From: DSWT01 sp035415725
Lineage (GTDB): Bacteria > Chloroflexota > Anaerolineae > B4-G1 > SLSP01
NCBI GenBank assembly: GCA_035415725.1
Contig: DAOOGN010000008.1
Coordinates: 6,102 to 70,101, forward strand
DNA: 64,000 nt
Reading direction: 5' to 3'
Position numbers and translations under genes: made by a program. The number at the start of each line of letters is the position of its first letter. Within the stretch, counting starts at the first letter, position 1. The notes beneath the pieces were generated by a model. It was given only the letters and a program-made list of their open reading frames with translations, made no database searches and was not told the origin of the DNA. This document shows positions 33,219-40,824 of this stretch, one piece after another.

Positions 33219-34877
33219 ATGCCTGAGTATCTATCACCCGGAGTTTATGTAGAAGAAGTGGATCGCGGTCCTAAGCCTATCGAAGGGGTAGGGACGGCCA
33301 TGGCTGCTTTCGTAGGGTTTACCGAGAAGGCAGAGCTTGTCCGCGAGGTCGACGGCGAGTTGATCACCGAAGATCTGCTTAACCGACCCCAGTTGGTCAC
33401 GAACTGGACTCAGTTTGTCGAACGGTACGGTAACTTTGTGCCGGGCGCTTATCTGGCCCATTCCGTTTATGGCTACTTCTTGAACGGCGGAACGCGCTGC
33501 TATGTCGTCAGCGTCCGTACCATCCCCAAAGCCCAGGCAGCTTTGCTCAACAATGCAGGCAAACCGCAGTTGATCATCAGGGCTAAACAGGCAGGCTTTG
33601 AAGGATTGCGGCTGCGGGTCAAGGTTGCCGGCGTACCTGAGTTAGCCGTTCCCAAGGGGAAGGCCAAAGGCAAGGAAGAAGCTCCGGCCGGCGAGACCGA
33701 GGCTCCAGCTCCAAGTGAAGGTGACGTATCCTCCTTCACTCTCATCGTCGAGCGTGAAAAAATCGCCGGCGGCTGGAAATTGATGGAAGAGATCAAAGAT
33801 GTAACGTTGAATGAGGTCAAAGACGACGGCCGGACGGAAGTTCGCGTCGCCTACAAGGACAACAAGATGCCCTCGTTGGTCGAGGTTTTGGTACCGGCAG
33901 CTGGCGCCCCGCTTGCCCAGTTGTGGCCGTGCGCCCAGGAGCAGACGCTGACCATCGAATCCAGGCAACTGCCGGCGCCCACCAGCACAGAATTTCAAGG
34001 TAAAGTGACCGAGCGCAGTGGTGTCGAAGGACTCGAGGCCCTGGAGGATGTCACCATGGTCGTTGTGCCAGACCTGATGGCAGCGATGCCCGGCGAAAAG
34101 GTCGGACTGGACACCATCAAAGCCGTGCAGACGATGATGATCGCCCACAGTGAGCGGCTTGGCGACCGCGTCGCCATCCTCGACGCGCCGCCCGACCTGA
34201 CGCCGCAGGAGGTAAAGAAGTGGCGCATGGACATCGCCGGCTTCGATTCCAGCTACGCAGCGATGTACTATCCCTGGATCACCATCATGGATCCGGCCAC
34301 GAACCGCCCCATCAACATCCCCCCGTCGGGCCACATGGCCGGGATCTGGGCGCGCAACGATACCACGCGCGGCGTCCACAAAGCGCCCGCCAACGAAGTC
34401 GTGCAAGGCGCCATCGGCCTGGCCTACCAGACCACCAAAGGCGAACAGGACACATTGAATCCCATCGGCGTCAACTGCATCCGCGGTTTCCCCGGCCGTG
34501 GCATCCGGGTCTGGGGTGCACGCACACTCTCCAGCAATCCGTCGTGGCGGTATATCAACGTGCGCCGGCTCTTCAACTTTGTGGAAAAGTCCATTGAAGG
34601 CGGCACTCAGTGGGTGGTCTTTGAACCCAACGACCGCAAACTATGGGCGCGCGTGAGACGCGATGTCACCGCGTTCCTGAGAACGGTCTGGCGCACCGGT
34701 GCGCTTTTCGGCAGCACGCCTGACGAGGCCTTCTACGTCAAATGTGACGATGAGTTGAATCCGCCGGAAACCCGCGACCTGGGCCAATTGATCATCGAGA
34801 TCGGCCTGGCGCCGGTCAAGCCGGCAGAATTCGTCATCTTCCGCATCAGTCAATGGGCCGGACCGGGGTCCGAATAA
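33219..34877 (+). CDS. Contractile tail sheath protein (Afp2-4/Pvc2-4-like)
   Basis: A 552-aa sheath subunit that surrounds the tube and contracts to drive it. The N-terminus YLSPGVYVEEVDRGPKPIEG is the classic sheath start. The conserved C-terminal part includes INCIRGFPGRGIRVWGART-like (GVNCIRGFPGRGIRVWGA) and YINVRRLFNFVEKSIEGGTQ, ending in the handshake strands (FVIFRISQW). A variable surface insert at about 135-260 carries a Lys/Pro/Glu-rich linker (KGKAKGKEEAPAGETEAP). It has a perfect AAGGAGGT ribosome site, as expected for an abundant protein. Only one sheath gene is present, unlike the three of Afp. Confidence 0.95.
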   Translation: MPEYLSPGVYVEEVDRGPKPIEGVGTAMAAFVGFTEKAELVREVDGELITEDLLNRPQLVTNWTQFVERYGNFVPGAYLAHSVYGYFLNGGTRCYVVSVRTIPKAQAALLNNAGKPQLIIRAKQAGFEGLRLRVKVAGVPELAVPKGKAKGKEEAPAGETEAPAPSEGDVSSFTLIVEREKIAGGWKLMEEIKDVTLNEVKDDGRTEVRVAYKDNKMPSLVEVLVPAAGAPLAQLWPCAQEQTLTIESRQLPAPTSTEFQGKVTERSGVEGLEALEDVTMVVVPDLMAAMPGEKVGLDTIKAVQTMMIAHSERLGDRVAILDAPPDLTPQEVKKWRMDIAGFDSSYAAMYYPWITIMDPATNRPINIPPSGHMAGIWARNDTTRGVHKAPANEVVQGAIGLAYQTTKGEQDTLNPIGVNCIRGFPGRGIRVWGARTLSSNPSWRYINVRRLFNFVEKSIEGGTQWVVFEPNDRKLWARVRRDVTAFLRTVWRTGALFGSTPDEAFYVKCDDELNPPETRDLGQLIIEIGLAPVKPAEFVIFRISQWAGPGSE

Positions 34878-34928
34878 CGCTCTCTCATGCGGTGCGGATG
34901 GAAAAGATGGGCGTGAAGGAGTAAGACT

Positions 34929-35405
34929 GTGGGACTGACGAGCATGACACATTCTACAACTTTCCCTGCATTGGCACATTACTTTGGCGTAGAAATCTAC
35001 AACGAGCTGCGTGGCGGATACTTCACCAAAGTCAGCGGCATCGGTTCGGAACTCGAAGCCATTGCGCATTGGGTCACTTCCGGCGAGGGCGAAACCATCG
35101 CCAGCGAGAAGATTCCCGGACGATGCACCCAGTCCGACATTGTCCTGACCCGCCCGGTGACCGAGAACCGGGGCTTTTGGCAGTGGCATCAAGACATCGC
35201 CAACGGTGAGGACAAACGTGTCAACTGCGCGATTGTGGCCTTCAACGCCAACAAAGAAGAAATCGCGCGTTGGAACGTCGAACTGGCCTGGCCATGCAAA
35301 GTCGTGGTGACGGATATGCTGACCTCCAGCAACGATGTTCTTTTGGAAGAGGTCACGTTGGCCCACAGTGGAATCACGCGTGTAGAACCGGCTTCCAAGC
35401 CCTAG
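34929..35405 (+). CDS. gp19-like tail tube protein 1
   Basis: A 158-aa inner-tube-fold protein (T4 gp19/Hcp-like family). The diagnostic pattern is FTKVSGIGSELEAIAHW, PGRCTQSDIVLTRPVTENRGFW, then WNVELAWPCKVV and EEVTLAHSGITRV. The GTG at 34929 is chosen because GGAG lies 7 bases before it; the ATG at 34944 is the alternative. It is closely similar in plan to the next gene, and the two may build a hetero-hexameric or layered tube. Confidence 0.9.
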   Translation: MGLTSMTHSTTFPALAHYFGVEIYNELRGGYFTKVSGIGSELEAIAHWVTSGEGETIASEKIPGRCTQSDIVLTRPVTENRGFWQWHQDIANGEDKRVNCAIVAFNANKEEIARWNVELAWPCKVVVTDMLTSSNDVLLEEVTLAHSGITRVEPASKP

Positions 35406-35410
35406 AGTCT

Positions 35411-35470
35411 ATGCCAATCGGTCCACCCATTCACATACCGGCGGGTCACAATCCGCCGGATCCTGGATAA
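35411..35470 (+). CDS. Possible 19-aa peptide in the tube-gene spacer
   Basis: ATG to TAA encodes MPIGPPIHIPAGHNPPDPG between the first and second tube genes. There is no ribosome site, and the stretch also folds as a hairpin (35438-35459), so it may just be structured spacer RNA. Confidence 0.2.
   Translation: MPIGPPIHIPAGHNPPDPG
35438..35459 (+). promoter_or_regulatory. Hairpin between tube genes 1 and 2
   Basis: CCGGCGG / CCGCCGG arms with an 8-nt loop, in the 90-bp spacer. There is no T-tract. A comparable hairpin lies after tube gene 2. They may stabilise or process the transcript so that tube subunits are made in excess. Confidence 0.4.
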
Positions 35471-35495
35471 ATCACCCTTGTAAGGAGGCAAGGTT

Positions 35496-35942
35496 ATGAC
35501 CAATATAGAAAATCCTCTAGTGGCCTTTAATTTTGGGCTAGAGATTGAGGGAAAGCTCAGCGGTTACTTCACCCGAGTGTCCGGCATCGGTTCCGAAAGC
35601 GAAGTTGTCGAGCACAAGGTCGTCAATTCCGAAACTGGCGAAACAATCATCCAGAAAATTCCCGGTCGTCTGACCTGGACCAACGTCACGTTGAGCCGTG
35701 GCGTCACCAGCAACATCGACGTATGGGCATGGCGACAGCAAATTGTCGACGGCAAGGTGGATGAGGCCCGCACTAACTGTTCTATCATCGCTTACAATCA
35801 AGCCGGTGATGAAATTGGACGCTGGAACCTCGAGAACGCCTGGCCGAGCAAAGTGACCGGCCCGGAGATGGACTCGGGTGGAGCAAACTTGATGGTCGAA
35901 GAGATGACCATCGTGCACGAGGGAATCACGCGCGTGTCGTAG
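35496..35942 (+). CDS. gp19-like tail tube protein 2 (major tube candidate, Afp1/Pvc1-like)
   Basis: A 148-aa tube subunit. FNFGLEIEGKLSGYFTRVSG is followed by IPGRLTWTNVTLSRGVTSN, DVWAWRQQIVDG, and WNLENAWPSKVTGPEMDSGG with EEMTIVHEGITRV at the end. This is the canonical order for eCIS inner tube. It has a strong ribosome site (AAGGAGG). Its length and the plain fold make it the best candidate for the main tube. The neighbouring paralogues probably form the tube start or a second ring type. Confidence 0.92.
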   Translation: MTNIENPLVAFNFGLEIEGKLSGYFTRVSGIGSESEVVEHKVVNSETGETIIQKIPGRLTWTNVTLSRGVTSNIDVWAWRQQIVDGKVDEARTNCSIIAYNQAGDEIGRWNLENAWPSKVTGPEMDSGGANLMVEEMTIVHEGITRVS

Positions 35943-35960
35943 CTTTAGACGTTAGCCGAT

Positions 35961-35998
35961 CTCGGAGATCGCGCGCGAACAATCCCGCGATCTCCGAG
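35961..35998 (+). promoter_or_regulatory. Hairpin after tube gene 2
   Basis: A perfect 13-bp stem, CTCGGAGATCGCG / CGCGATCTCCGAG, with a 12-nt loop, starting 19 bases after the stop. No T-tract follows. It could act as a partial terminator or a 3'-end stabiliser that raises tube over downstream baseplate output. Confidence 0.6.
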
Positions 35999-36018
35999 GC
36001 GCAGTCGAGGAGGCAACC

Positions 36019-36576
36019 ATGCCATTTCTCAGACGAGATGTCGATGAAAAGTCCCTGGGTCGGACGCCCCAGGGCTTTGGGTATGACCTGCTGACCTATG
36101 AATTTCACCTTGAAGTTCAAGGATTACTGGTCGGCGTCTTTGAGAGGTTGACCGGCGGCGAAATGGAGGTTACGCGCATTGACCACGACATCGTATACGA
36201 ATCGGGAGCATCGACCACGCTGTTCATCCCTGGGACGACTACCTTTTCGCCGTTTACGCTCGAACGCGGGTTCGCCAACTACCAGGAACTCTACAACTGG
36301 TTTGCCCTGGCCTCCAATGGCCGGATTGTCGAAGCGCGCCGGGATGGCTCCATTTTTATGAAGCGCTATGGGGAGACCTACTTGCAATGGGATTTCAAAA
36401 GGGCATGGCCGGTCAAGTTATCGGGCTTCAGTTTCAACCAATATCTGGACTTGCAGAAAGCGCGGGTATCCATCACCATAGCAGCCGAGTTGATCGAGTT
36501 CGTTCCGGTCACAGTGCCGTCTAAGGAACCCGCCGACCTGACCGAGTATTTCAACACCCTCTTCCCTGCGCCATAA
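36019..36576 (+). CDS. gp19-like tail protein 3 (tube initiator/hub-side ring, Afp5-like)
   Basis: A 185-aa gp19-fold protein. YEFHLEVQGLLVGVFERLTG begins the fold, FSPFTLERGFANYQELYNWF takes the place of the LSRGVT block, and WDFKRAWPVKLSGFSF is the conserved late strand. A C-terminal extension (FVPVTVPSKEPADLTEYF) distinguishes it from the two tube genes upstream. In Afp and PVC a diverged tube-like protein of this sort joins the tube to the spike hub. Assignment to that role is inference from size and order. Confidence 0.85.
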   Translation: MPFLRRDVDEKSLGRTPQGFGYDLLTYEFHLEVQGLLVGVFERLTGGEMEVTRIDHDIVYESGASTTLFIPGTTTFSPFTLERGFANYQELYNWFALASNGRIVEARRDGSIFMKRYGETYLQWDFKRAWPVKLSGFSFNQYLDLQKARVSITIAAELIEFVPVTVPSKEPADLTEYFNTLFPAP

Positions 36577-36682
36577 ATTACCTTCGCCGATTGGAAAATA
36601 ACAGTACTTTTGGAACGACCGCAAAGACGAAATGACGATCTGACTACAGACTACGCGACGACTCGCACAGGAGGTTTCGACC

Positions 36683-37054
36683 GTGAGTTTACAAACCGAG
36701 TTTGAATTTACTCTGCCGGTGGGTTATGTGGACCGTGAAGGCAACGTCCACAAGAAAGGCACCATGCGTCTGGCAACCGCGCTGGACGAAATCACGCCGC
36801 TCAACGATATGCGTGTCCAGGCCAACGAGGCCTACCTGGTCATCGTCCTGCTCACGCGGGTCATCACCAGTCTGGGAACGCTGCCGCACATCAACACCAG
36901 TGTGGTAGAAAACCTCTTCGCCGCCGATCTGGCCTATCTTCAGGAATTCTATCGTCAGATCAACGAAACCGGCAAGACTACCCGTGTGGTCCGCTGTCCA
37001 CACTGCAATAATGTTCTCGAAGTGGACCTGGCCAACCTGGGGGGGGAATCATAG
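36683..37054 (+). CDS. Small tail assembly protein upstream of a possible frameshift (chaperone-like)
   Basis: A 123-aa acidic protein, GTG start after AGGAGG. The N-terminal FEFTLPVGYVDREGNVHKKG and MRLATALDEITP pattern is the one common in eCIS small tail assembly proteins. The C-terminus has a CPHC motif (VRCPHCNNVLEVDL) that may bind zinc. Its last codons are CTG GGG GGG GAA TCA TAG, that is, a run of eight G (37039-37046) directly before the stop. The next coding frame lacks a normal start, so a -1 slip would extend this protein by the DUF6760-like domain. This is the gene position of the phage G/GT tail chaperones. Confidence 0.8.
   Translation: MSLQTEFEFTLPVGYVDREGNVHKKGTMRLATALDEITPLNDMRVQANEAYLVIVLLTRVITSLGTLPHINTSVVENLFAADLAYLQEFYRQINETGKTTRVVRCPHCNNVLEVDLANLGGES
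37039..37046 (+). promoter_or_regulatory. G8 run, candidate -1 frameshift site
   Basis: Eight G in a row include the heptamer G GGG GGG in the reading frame of the upstream gene. A one-base backward slip changes the next codons from GAA TCA TAG to GGA ATC ATA GGC and enters the DUF6760-like frame. A sequencing or assembly error in the homopolymer is the main alternative. Confidence 0.5.
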
Positions 37055-37215
37055 GCTACCCCCTTGAGCGCTTGCACGAGGAGGTAGCCTACATCGCCTA
37101 TCACTTTCACTGGCCGCTCGATGACATCCTTAACCTGGAACACCGCCAGAGACGGCGATGGGTAGGCGAAATCGCCAAAATCAACCGGCGATTGAACGAA
37201 GCCACACCACGATAA
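37048..37215 (+). CDS. DUF6760-like small eCIS protein lacking an ATG (frameshift extension?)
   Basis: Fifty-five residues: GYPLERLHEEVAYIAYHF, HWPLDDILNLEHRQRRRW and VGEIAKINRRLNEATPR. From memory this is the pattern of DUF6760, a short helical protein found in eCIS and related phage-tail clusters. The frame has no ATG, GTG or TTG before the conserved GYPLER. The only upstream options are ATC/ATA at 37048/37051 or entry by a -1 slip on the G8 run. A TTG at 37072 would cut off the conserved start. It probably works in tail assembly, together with or fused to the upstream protein. Confidence 0.75.
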   Translation: MIGYPLERLHEEVAYIAYHFHWPLDDILNLEHRQRRRWVGEIAKINRRLNEATPR

Positions 37216-37221
37216 ATCGTC

Positions 37222-37398
37222 ATGCCAACCCATGATGGGAATTCTAATGCGCCATCCGCTCAACCGGAGAACGAAAATGTCGTCCCCGGCAACACCGCCG
37301 GCGTAGACTTGCAGGCGCTTGCCGAGAAAATAGTTGCGCTGCTCAAAGAAGAGTTGCGCGTAGAAAATGAACGCCGTGGCCGGCGTCTCGGGGGGTAG
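37222..37398 (+). CDS. 58-aa eCIS-associated small protein
   Basis: ATG at 37222, TAG at 37396. A polar, disordered N-terminus (MPTHDGNSNAPSAQPENEN) is followed by one amphipathic helix, LQALAEKIVALLKEELRVEN, and a basic end ERRGRRLGG. Small proteins with a helix of this kind often lie between the assembly protein and the next tube-like protein in eCIS clusters. I have no family name. The tight spacing (6 bases after the DUF6760-like stop) and clean coding frame support it. The helix ending in E-R-R-G-R recalls the C-terminus of the proline-rich protein at 38185. Confidence 0.6.
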   Translation: MPTHDGNSNAPSAQPENENVVPGNTAGVDLQALAEKIVALLKEELRVENERRGRRLGG

Positions 37399-37440
37399 TC
37401 ATAACCGCCCCCCATGGAGGGCTCTGCGTAGCAAAAGAAT

Positions 37441-38148
37441 ATGGGACTCATTGATAAAACAGTGTCATCATTGACCGTAGCCAATCTGGCAGAATCCGGG
37501 CTGAAAATTGCTGCAGCCGCCGCGACGCGGGCCGTAGGGGCGACCACCACCGCTGCCATATCGCTAGGCTTGCGGACCCTGCAAGAAGCATCGGGGATGC
37601 GCTTTGACCCGGCCCCGGCTTACCTCTTTTTCGTAGAATTATCGGGGGTTTTCGTGGCGCTATTCACCGAGTGCCACGGCCTGGAAGTAGAACGCGATGT
37701 CGAGACGGTGAAAGAGGGCGGCGTCAACAATTACGTCCACAAGCTCCCCGGACGGCTCGAATTCAAAAACATCACTCTCAAGCGCGGCCTCAGCCTGTCG
37801 CGCGGATTGTGGGATTGGATGATGCAAGGCCGGTACGACAGTCACGTGCGGCGGATCAACTTCTCCATCATCCAGGGCGCGCCCAGTCACAACATCGCCA
37901 CCCTGGCGGCAGGCGCCGTGGGATTGGATAACCCCAGCTTTTTCAGCGTGATGGGGCAAGGCTTTGGTAAAGTCAAGCATTGGGACATCGAAAATGCTTA
38001 CCCGATCAAGTGGGAAATGTCTGCTCTCAACGCCTCCAGTAAAAACACCGCCATCGAAACGCTGGAAATTGCCCATCACGGCCTGTCGCTGAGTTACGAA
38101 GTCCTCACGCCGATGAGCTTGATGGGAGGTACAGGTGATCTCATATAA
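37441..38148 (+). CDS. gp19-like tail protein 4 with N-terminal extension
   Basis: A 235-aa gp19-fold protein. Residues 1-55 are an Ala-rich helical extension (IAAAAATRAVGATTTAAISL). The fold proper follows: YLFFVELSGVFVALFTECHG, LPGRLEFKNITLKRGLSLSRG, WDWMMQGRYDSH, then IENAYPIKWEMSALNASS and IETLEIAHHGLSLSYEVL. Its place just upstream of the proline-rich protein and the LysM hub suggests a ring at the base of the tube, like the larger tube-initiator proteins. The ribosome site is weak. Confidence 0.85.
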   Translation: MGLIDKTVSSLTVANLAESGLKIAAAAATRAVGATTTAAISLGLRTLQEASGMRFDPAPAYLFFVELSGVFVALFTECHGLEVERDVETVKEGGVNNYVHKLPGRLEFKNITLKRGLSLSRGLWDWMMQGRYDSHVRRINFSIIQGAPSHNIATLAAGAVGLDNPSFFSVMGQGFGKVKHWDIENAYPIKWEMSALNASSKNTAIETLEIAHHGLSLSYEVLTPMSLMGGTGDLI

Positions 38149-38184
38149 CTTTGCAGGACATTCTTGTCCTGAGGCCTTATACTT

Positions 38185-40749
38185 ATGGAGACAGCTCATT
38201 TCTCAGCCACTGCACACGACGAGGCGCCGGATGCGCCTGAATTAACGCGGTCGGCAACCCCACAACCGGACTCTATGCCACGCACGGTGAGAACACTGTC
38301 GCAGAGGACGAAGACCTTACTTTCGCCCTGGACACGACGCCGGGTGGACCATCTCCGCGCGCGCATCCAGGGCGAGGCCGAGGAGACGGCACGTCCACTG
38401 ACGATCACTCACCACAACACTCAACAATGGCTGGACCGCGCCCGACAAGCGCGAGAACATGCCGTAGCGTGGAAACCCGACATCGGCGCCCTGGAGCCCG
38501 GTTTGATCAAGCGTTTCAGCAGCGCCATCGCCGGCCGCGTCCAAAGGTTGCGCCTGATCAGCATTCGCCGCCAGCCTGCGGTTCCGGCTACAGCATGGGA
38601 AAGCGAGCTGGAGTTGACCCTGCCTTTGGGTTCGGTGTCTCAGGAGGGACAGGTGATTGAACGCATCCCGTCCGTCAATGCACCCCAGGGGGCAAGTCTT
38701 TTCACGGCGGGACAGCCCATCGAACCGTTCAAGCCCTCGGCAATTCCTGCCCAGTCGCCGCGCCCCGTCGCGTCCGCGAAACCGAAGCGCAAACCGGCGT
38801 CGAAGCCACTGCCGCCGCAAGCGCGACTCTATACGCGGGTTGAAGAAATATCACCCCATGGCGAGACACCAGAGCAGGAAACGCGCCAACCCTCGCCGTT
38901 GATCACACCGGCGATGCCGCAGCCGGCAGACGAAAAGCCGACGGCGCCGCCGACACCAGCACGAAGCCCCTCCATGCCGCCGGAGACAATTGTGCCGCCA
39001 TGGGTAGCAGCGCCTCCGATTGCTCAAGATCGGCGTCAGCCAGAGCTTCCGCCGGTAACAGCCAGCCCAGAAATGCCCAGGGTGATGCCCAGGCGACCTC
39101 GTCCAACCCTATTGCCTCCGGTGCAACGCGCGGCAGTGTCCGATGAAATTTCAGCCTCGCCAAAGCCGGCCCCGTCTACGCCGCTTGCGCCAGAGATACA
39201 ACCCCAGCACCCGGTCGCGGCGATGCCACCTGTGACAGAACAAGCGGCAGCGGCCGAAGTGATCACGCCACCCTTATCTCACCCCGTCACTGCGCCGATT
39301 ATCCAACGTACAGCGGAGACTGCCGGCCCGCACCCGGAACAACCTCAACCAGCGGTCGCAGCCCTCCCTGCCGCAAAACCGGTTGCCCCTGCCCCGGCGG
39401 CGACGCAGCCAGCGGTCGCAGCTTTCCCTGCCGCAAAACCGGCTGCTCCTGCCCCGGCGGCGACGCAGCTTCCGCGCGCCGTGGCGGAACAACCGACAAC
39501 GGAACAGCCAACGCAGCCCCCCCTACCGCGTGCTCTGCCCATCGAGTCGCCAACGCCGCTTGCACAACCGGCACGGCGTATCACGCTGTCGCCGCTCCCC
39601 CACCCCACCACCGAACCAGGCGAACGTCCGCAGCTCGAACCACCCGCCGCCCTTCCTCGGCCACGTCGCCTCGTCACGCCGACGGCAGAACCGCGCGCTA
39701 TACGCCAGACCGAAGCGTTGCCGACACCACGCCGGCCCGCGCCGGCAACGCCCGCCGAGCACCTCATAACAGCGGACTTTCCCCCCCAGGGGGAAGAGCG
39801 TCGTGTCATGGAACCCCCTGCGGGCCAACGCCAGGCACCAACTGCACCGTTGCCATCGCCGACTGCGGTAAAGCCACTTTCAGCGGAGATCATTCCACCC
39901 GAACCGCAGCGGCCTATCCCCAATCCCGCCATGGACCTCACCACGCCGGTAGCGCCGGAAACACAACTGGCCGAAGCCAGCCGGGCAGCAGGCGCTCCAT
40001 CTCCACTCCCTACTGCCCCCTCTCCAATCTCCGAGCTGCCCTTGCACCAGGTCATCCGGCGTCGGGTAGATTGGCGGAACCGCGGACTCCTGCGTACACC
40101 GGCGTCACTGCTGACCCTACGTCCCATGGCCCGAGTACAGCCGCTCGTGATGTCCGCCGCCGATAAAATGCATGTGCGCCCGACCCCAGACGAATCGCAG
40201 CGCCCCTGGCCTATGGCGGCATCCCCCACCCTTTACACCCACAGCCCGAATTTGTACATCGGCCCCGGCCCCGCGCCGACCGTCATGCAAGCCCATGCCC
40301 GGCTTCAGACGCAGAAGCGCATCCCCGGCGATAGGTCCACACCGCAGCCGCCGACGGATCGGCACATGATGCTGAGTACACCGCCGCCTCAGGAAGAGTC
40401 GCTCATTCTTCCACTCCCTCCACAGCCGATACCGGCCAGACCGCCGGTGTCAGCGCCTGGAGCTGTCGTCACCGTGCCAGAAAGTGTGGAACGCCCGACT
40501 GCCATGCCGTTGGTACGCCAACAAACTGCACCATCGTCCCCACAGCCGTCGCGCCCTCCCGAGCAAACGGTGGAGCCCGTCGCGCAGCCCTCCATGGTCA
40601 GGGAGCTTATCCAGCGGGATATTCAAGAGCCAAGCGCCGCCGAAGAAGCGGCAGCGCCGGAGCCTGTCGATTTGGAAAAGCTGGCTCATGAAGTCTATCC
40701 GTTCGTCAAACGTCTCATTGCCATCGAACGCGAGCGCATGGCGCGGTAG
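38185..40749 (+). CDS. Long proline/alanine-rich eCIS protein (tape-measure or scaffold candidate)
   Basis: An 854-aa protein, about 600 residues of it Pro/Ala/Glu-rich and probably disordered. The N-terminus (residues 1-150) is basic and helical (TLLSPWTRRRVDHLRARIQG, WLDRARQAREHAVAW). At 389-428 a 20-residue unit (AVAALPAAKPVAPAPAATQP type) is repeated in tandem. The C-terminal helix DLEKLAHEVYPFVKRLIAIE plus RERMAR looks conserved and is typical of eCIS proteins at this position. No other gene in the cluster could be the tape measure (Afp14-like). A role in setting tube length, or as a flexible scaffold, is inference. Confidence 0.6.
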   Translation: METAHFSATAHDEAPDAPELTRSATPQPDSMPRTVRTLSQRTKTLLSPWTRRRVDHLRARIQGEAEETARPLTITHHNTQQWLDRARQAREHAVAWKPDIGALEPGLIKRFSSAIAGRVQRLRLISIRRQPAVPATAWESELELTLPLGSVSQEGQVIERIPSVNAPQGASLFTAGQPIEPFKPSAIPAQSPRPVASAKPKRKPASKPLPPQARLYTRVEEISPHGETPEQETRQPSPLITPAMPQPADEKPTAPPTPARSPSMPPETIVPPWVAAPPIAQDRRQPELPPVTASPEMPRVMPRRPRPTLLPPVQRAAVSDEISASPKPAPSTPLAPEIQPQHPVAAMPPVTEQAAAAEVITPPLSHPVTAPIIQRTAETAGPHPEQPQPAVAALPAAKPVAPAPAATQPAVAAFPAAKPAAPAPAATQLPRAVAEQPTTEQPTQPPLPRALPIESPTPLAQPARRITLSPLPHPTTEPGERPQLEPPAALPRPRRLVTPTAEPRAIRQTEALPTPRRPAPATPAEHLITADFPPQGEERRVMEPPAGQRQAPTAPLPSPTAVKPLSAEIIPPEPQRPIPNPAMDLTTPVAPETQLAEASRAAGAPSPLPTAPSPISELPLHQVIRRRVDWRNRGLLRTPASLLTLRPMARVQPLVMSAADKMHVRPTPDESQRPWPMAASPTLYTHSPNLYIGPGPAPTVMQAHARLQTQKRIPGDRSTPQPPTDRHMMLSTPPPQEESLILPLPPQPIPARPPVSAPGAVVTVPESVERPTAMPLVRQQTAPSSPQPSRPPEQTVEPVAQPSMVRELIQRDIQEPSAAEEAAAPEPVDLEKLAHEVYPFVKRLIAIERERMAR
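39349..39468 (+). repeat. Two tandem 60-bp units inside the proline-rich gene
   Basis: Two nearly identical 60-bp units, starting CCAGCGGTCGCAGC and ending GCGGCGACGCAG, code for a 20-residue repeat. This shows that the disordered region grows or shrinks by in-frame duplication. Confidence 0.85.
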
Positions 40750-40824
40750 ATTGGTAGATTGAAGGAAGATTGAAAATTTGTCATTTACCCTTTGCCATTT
40801 GAAATTTATTGAGGGAGCACGGCT

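Noticed and set aside
37048..37215. DUF6760-like frame starting at TTG 37072
   Set aside because: That start would remove the conserved GYPLER beginning and has no ribosome site at proper distance; entry by frameshift or a rare start at 37048-37051 fits better.
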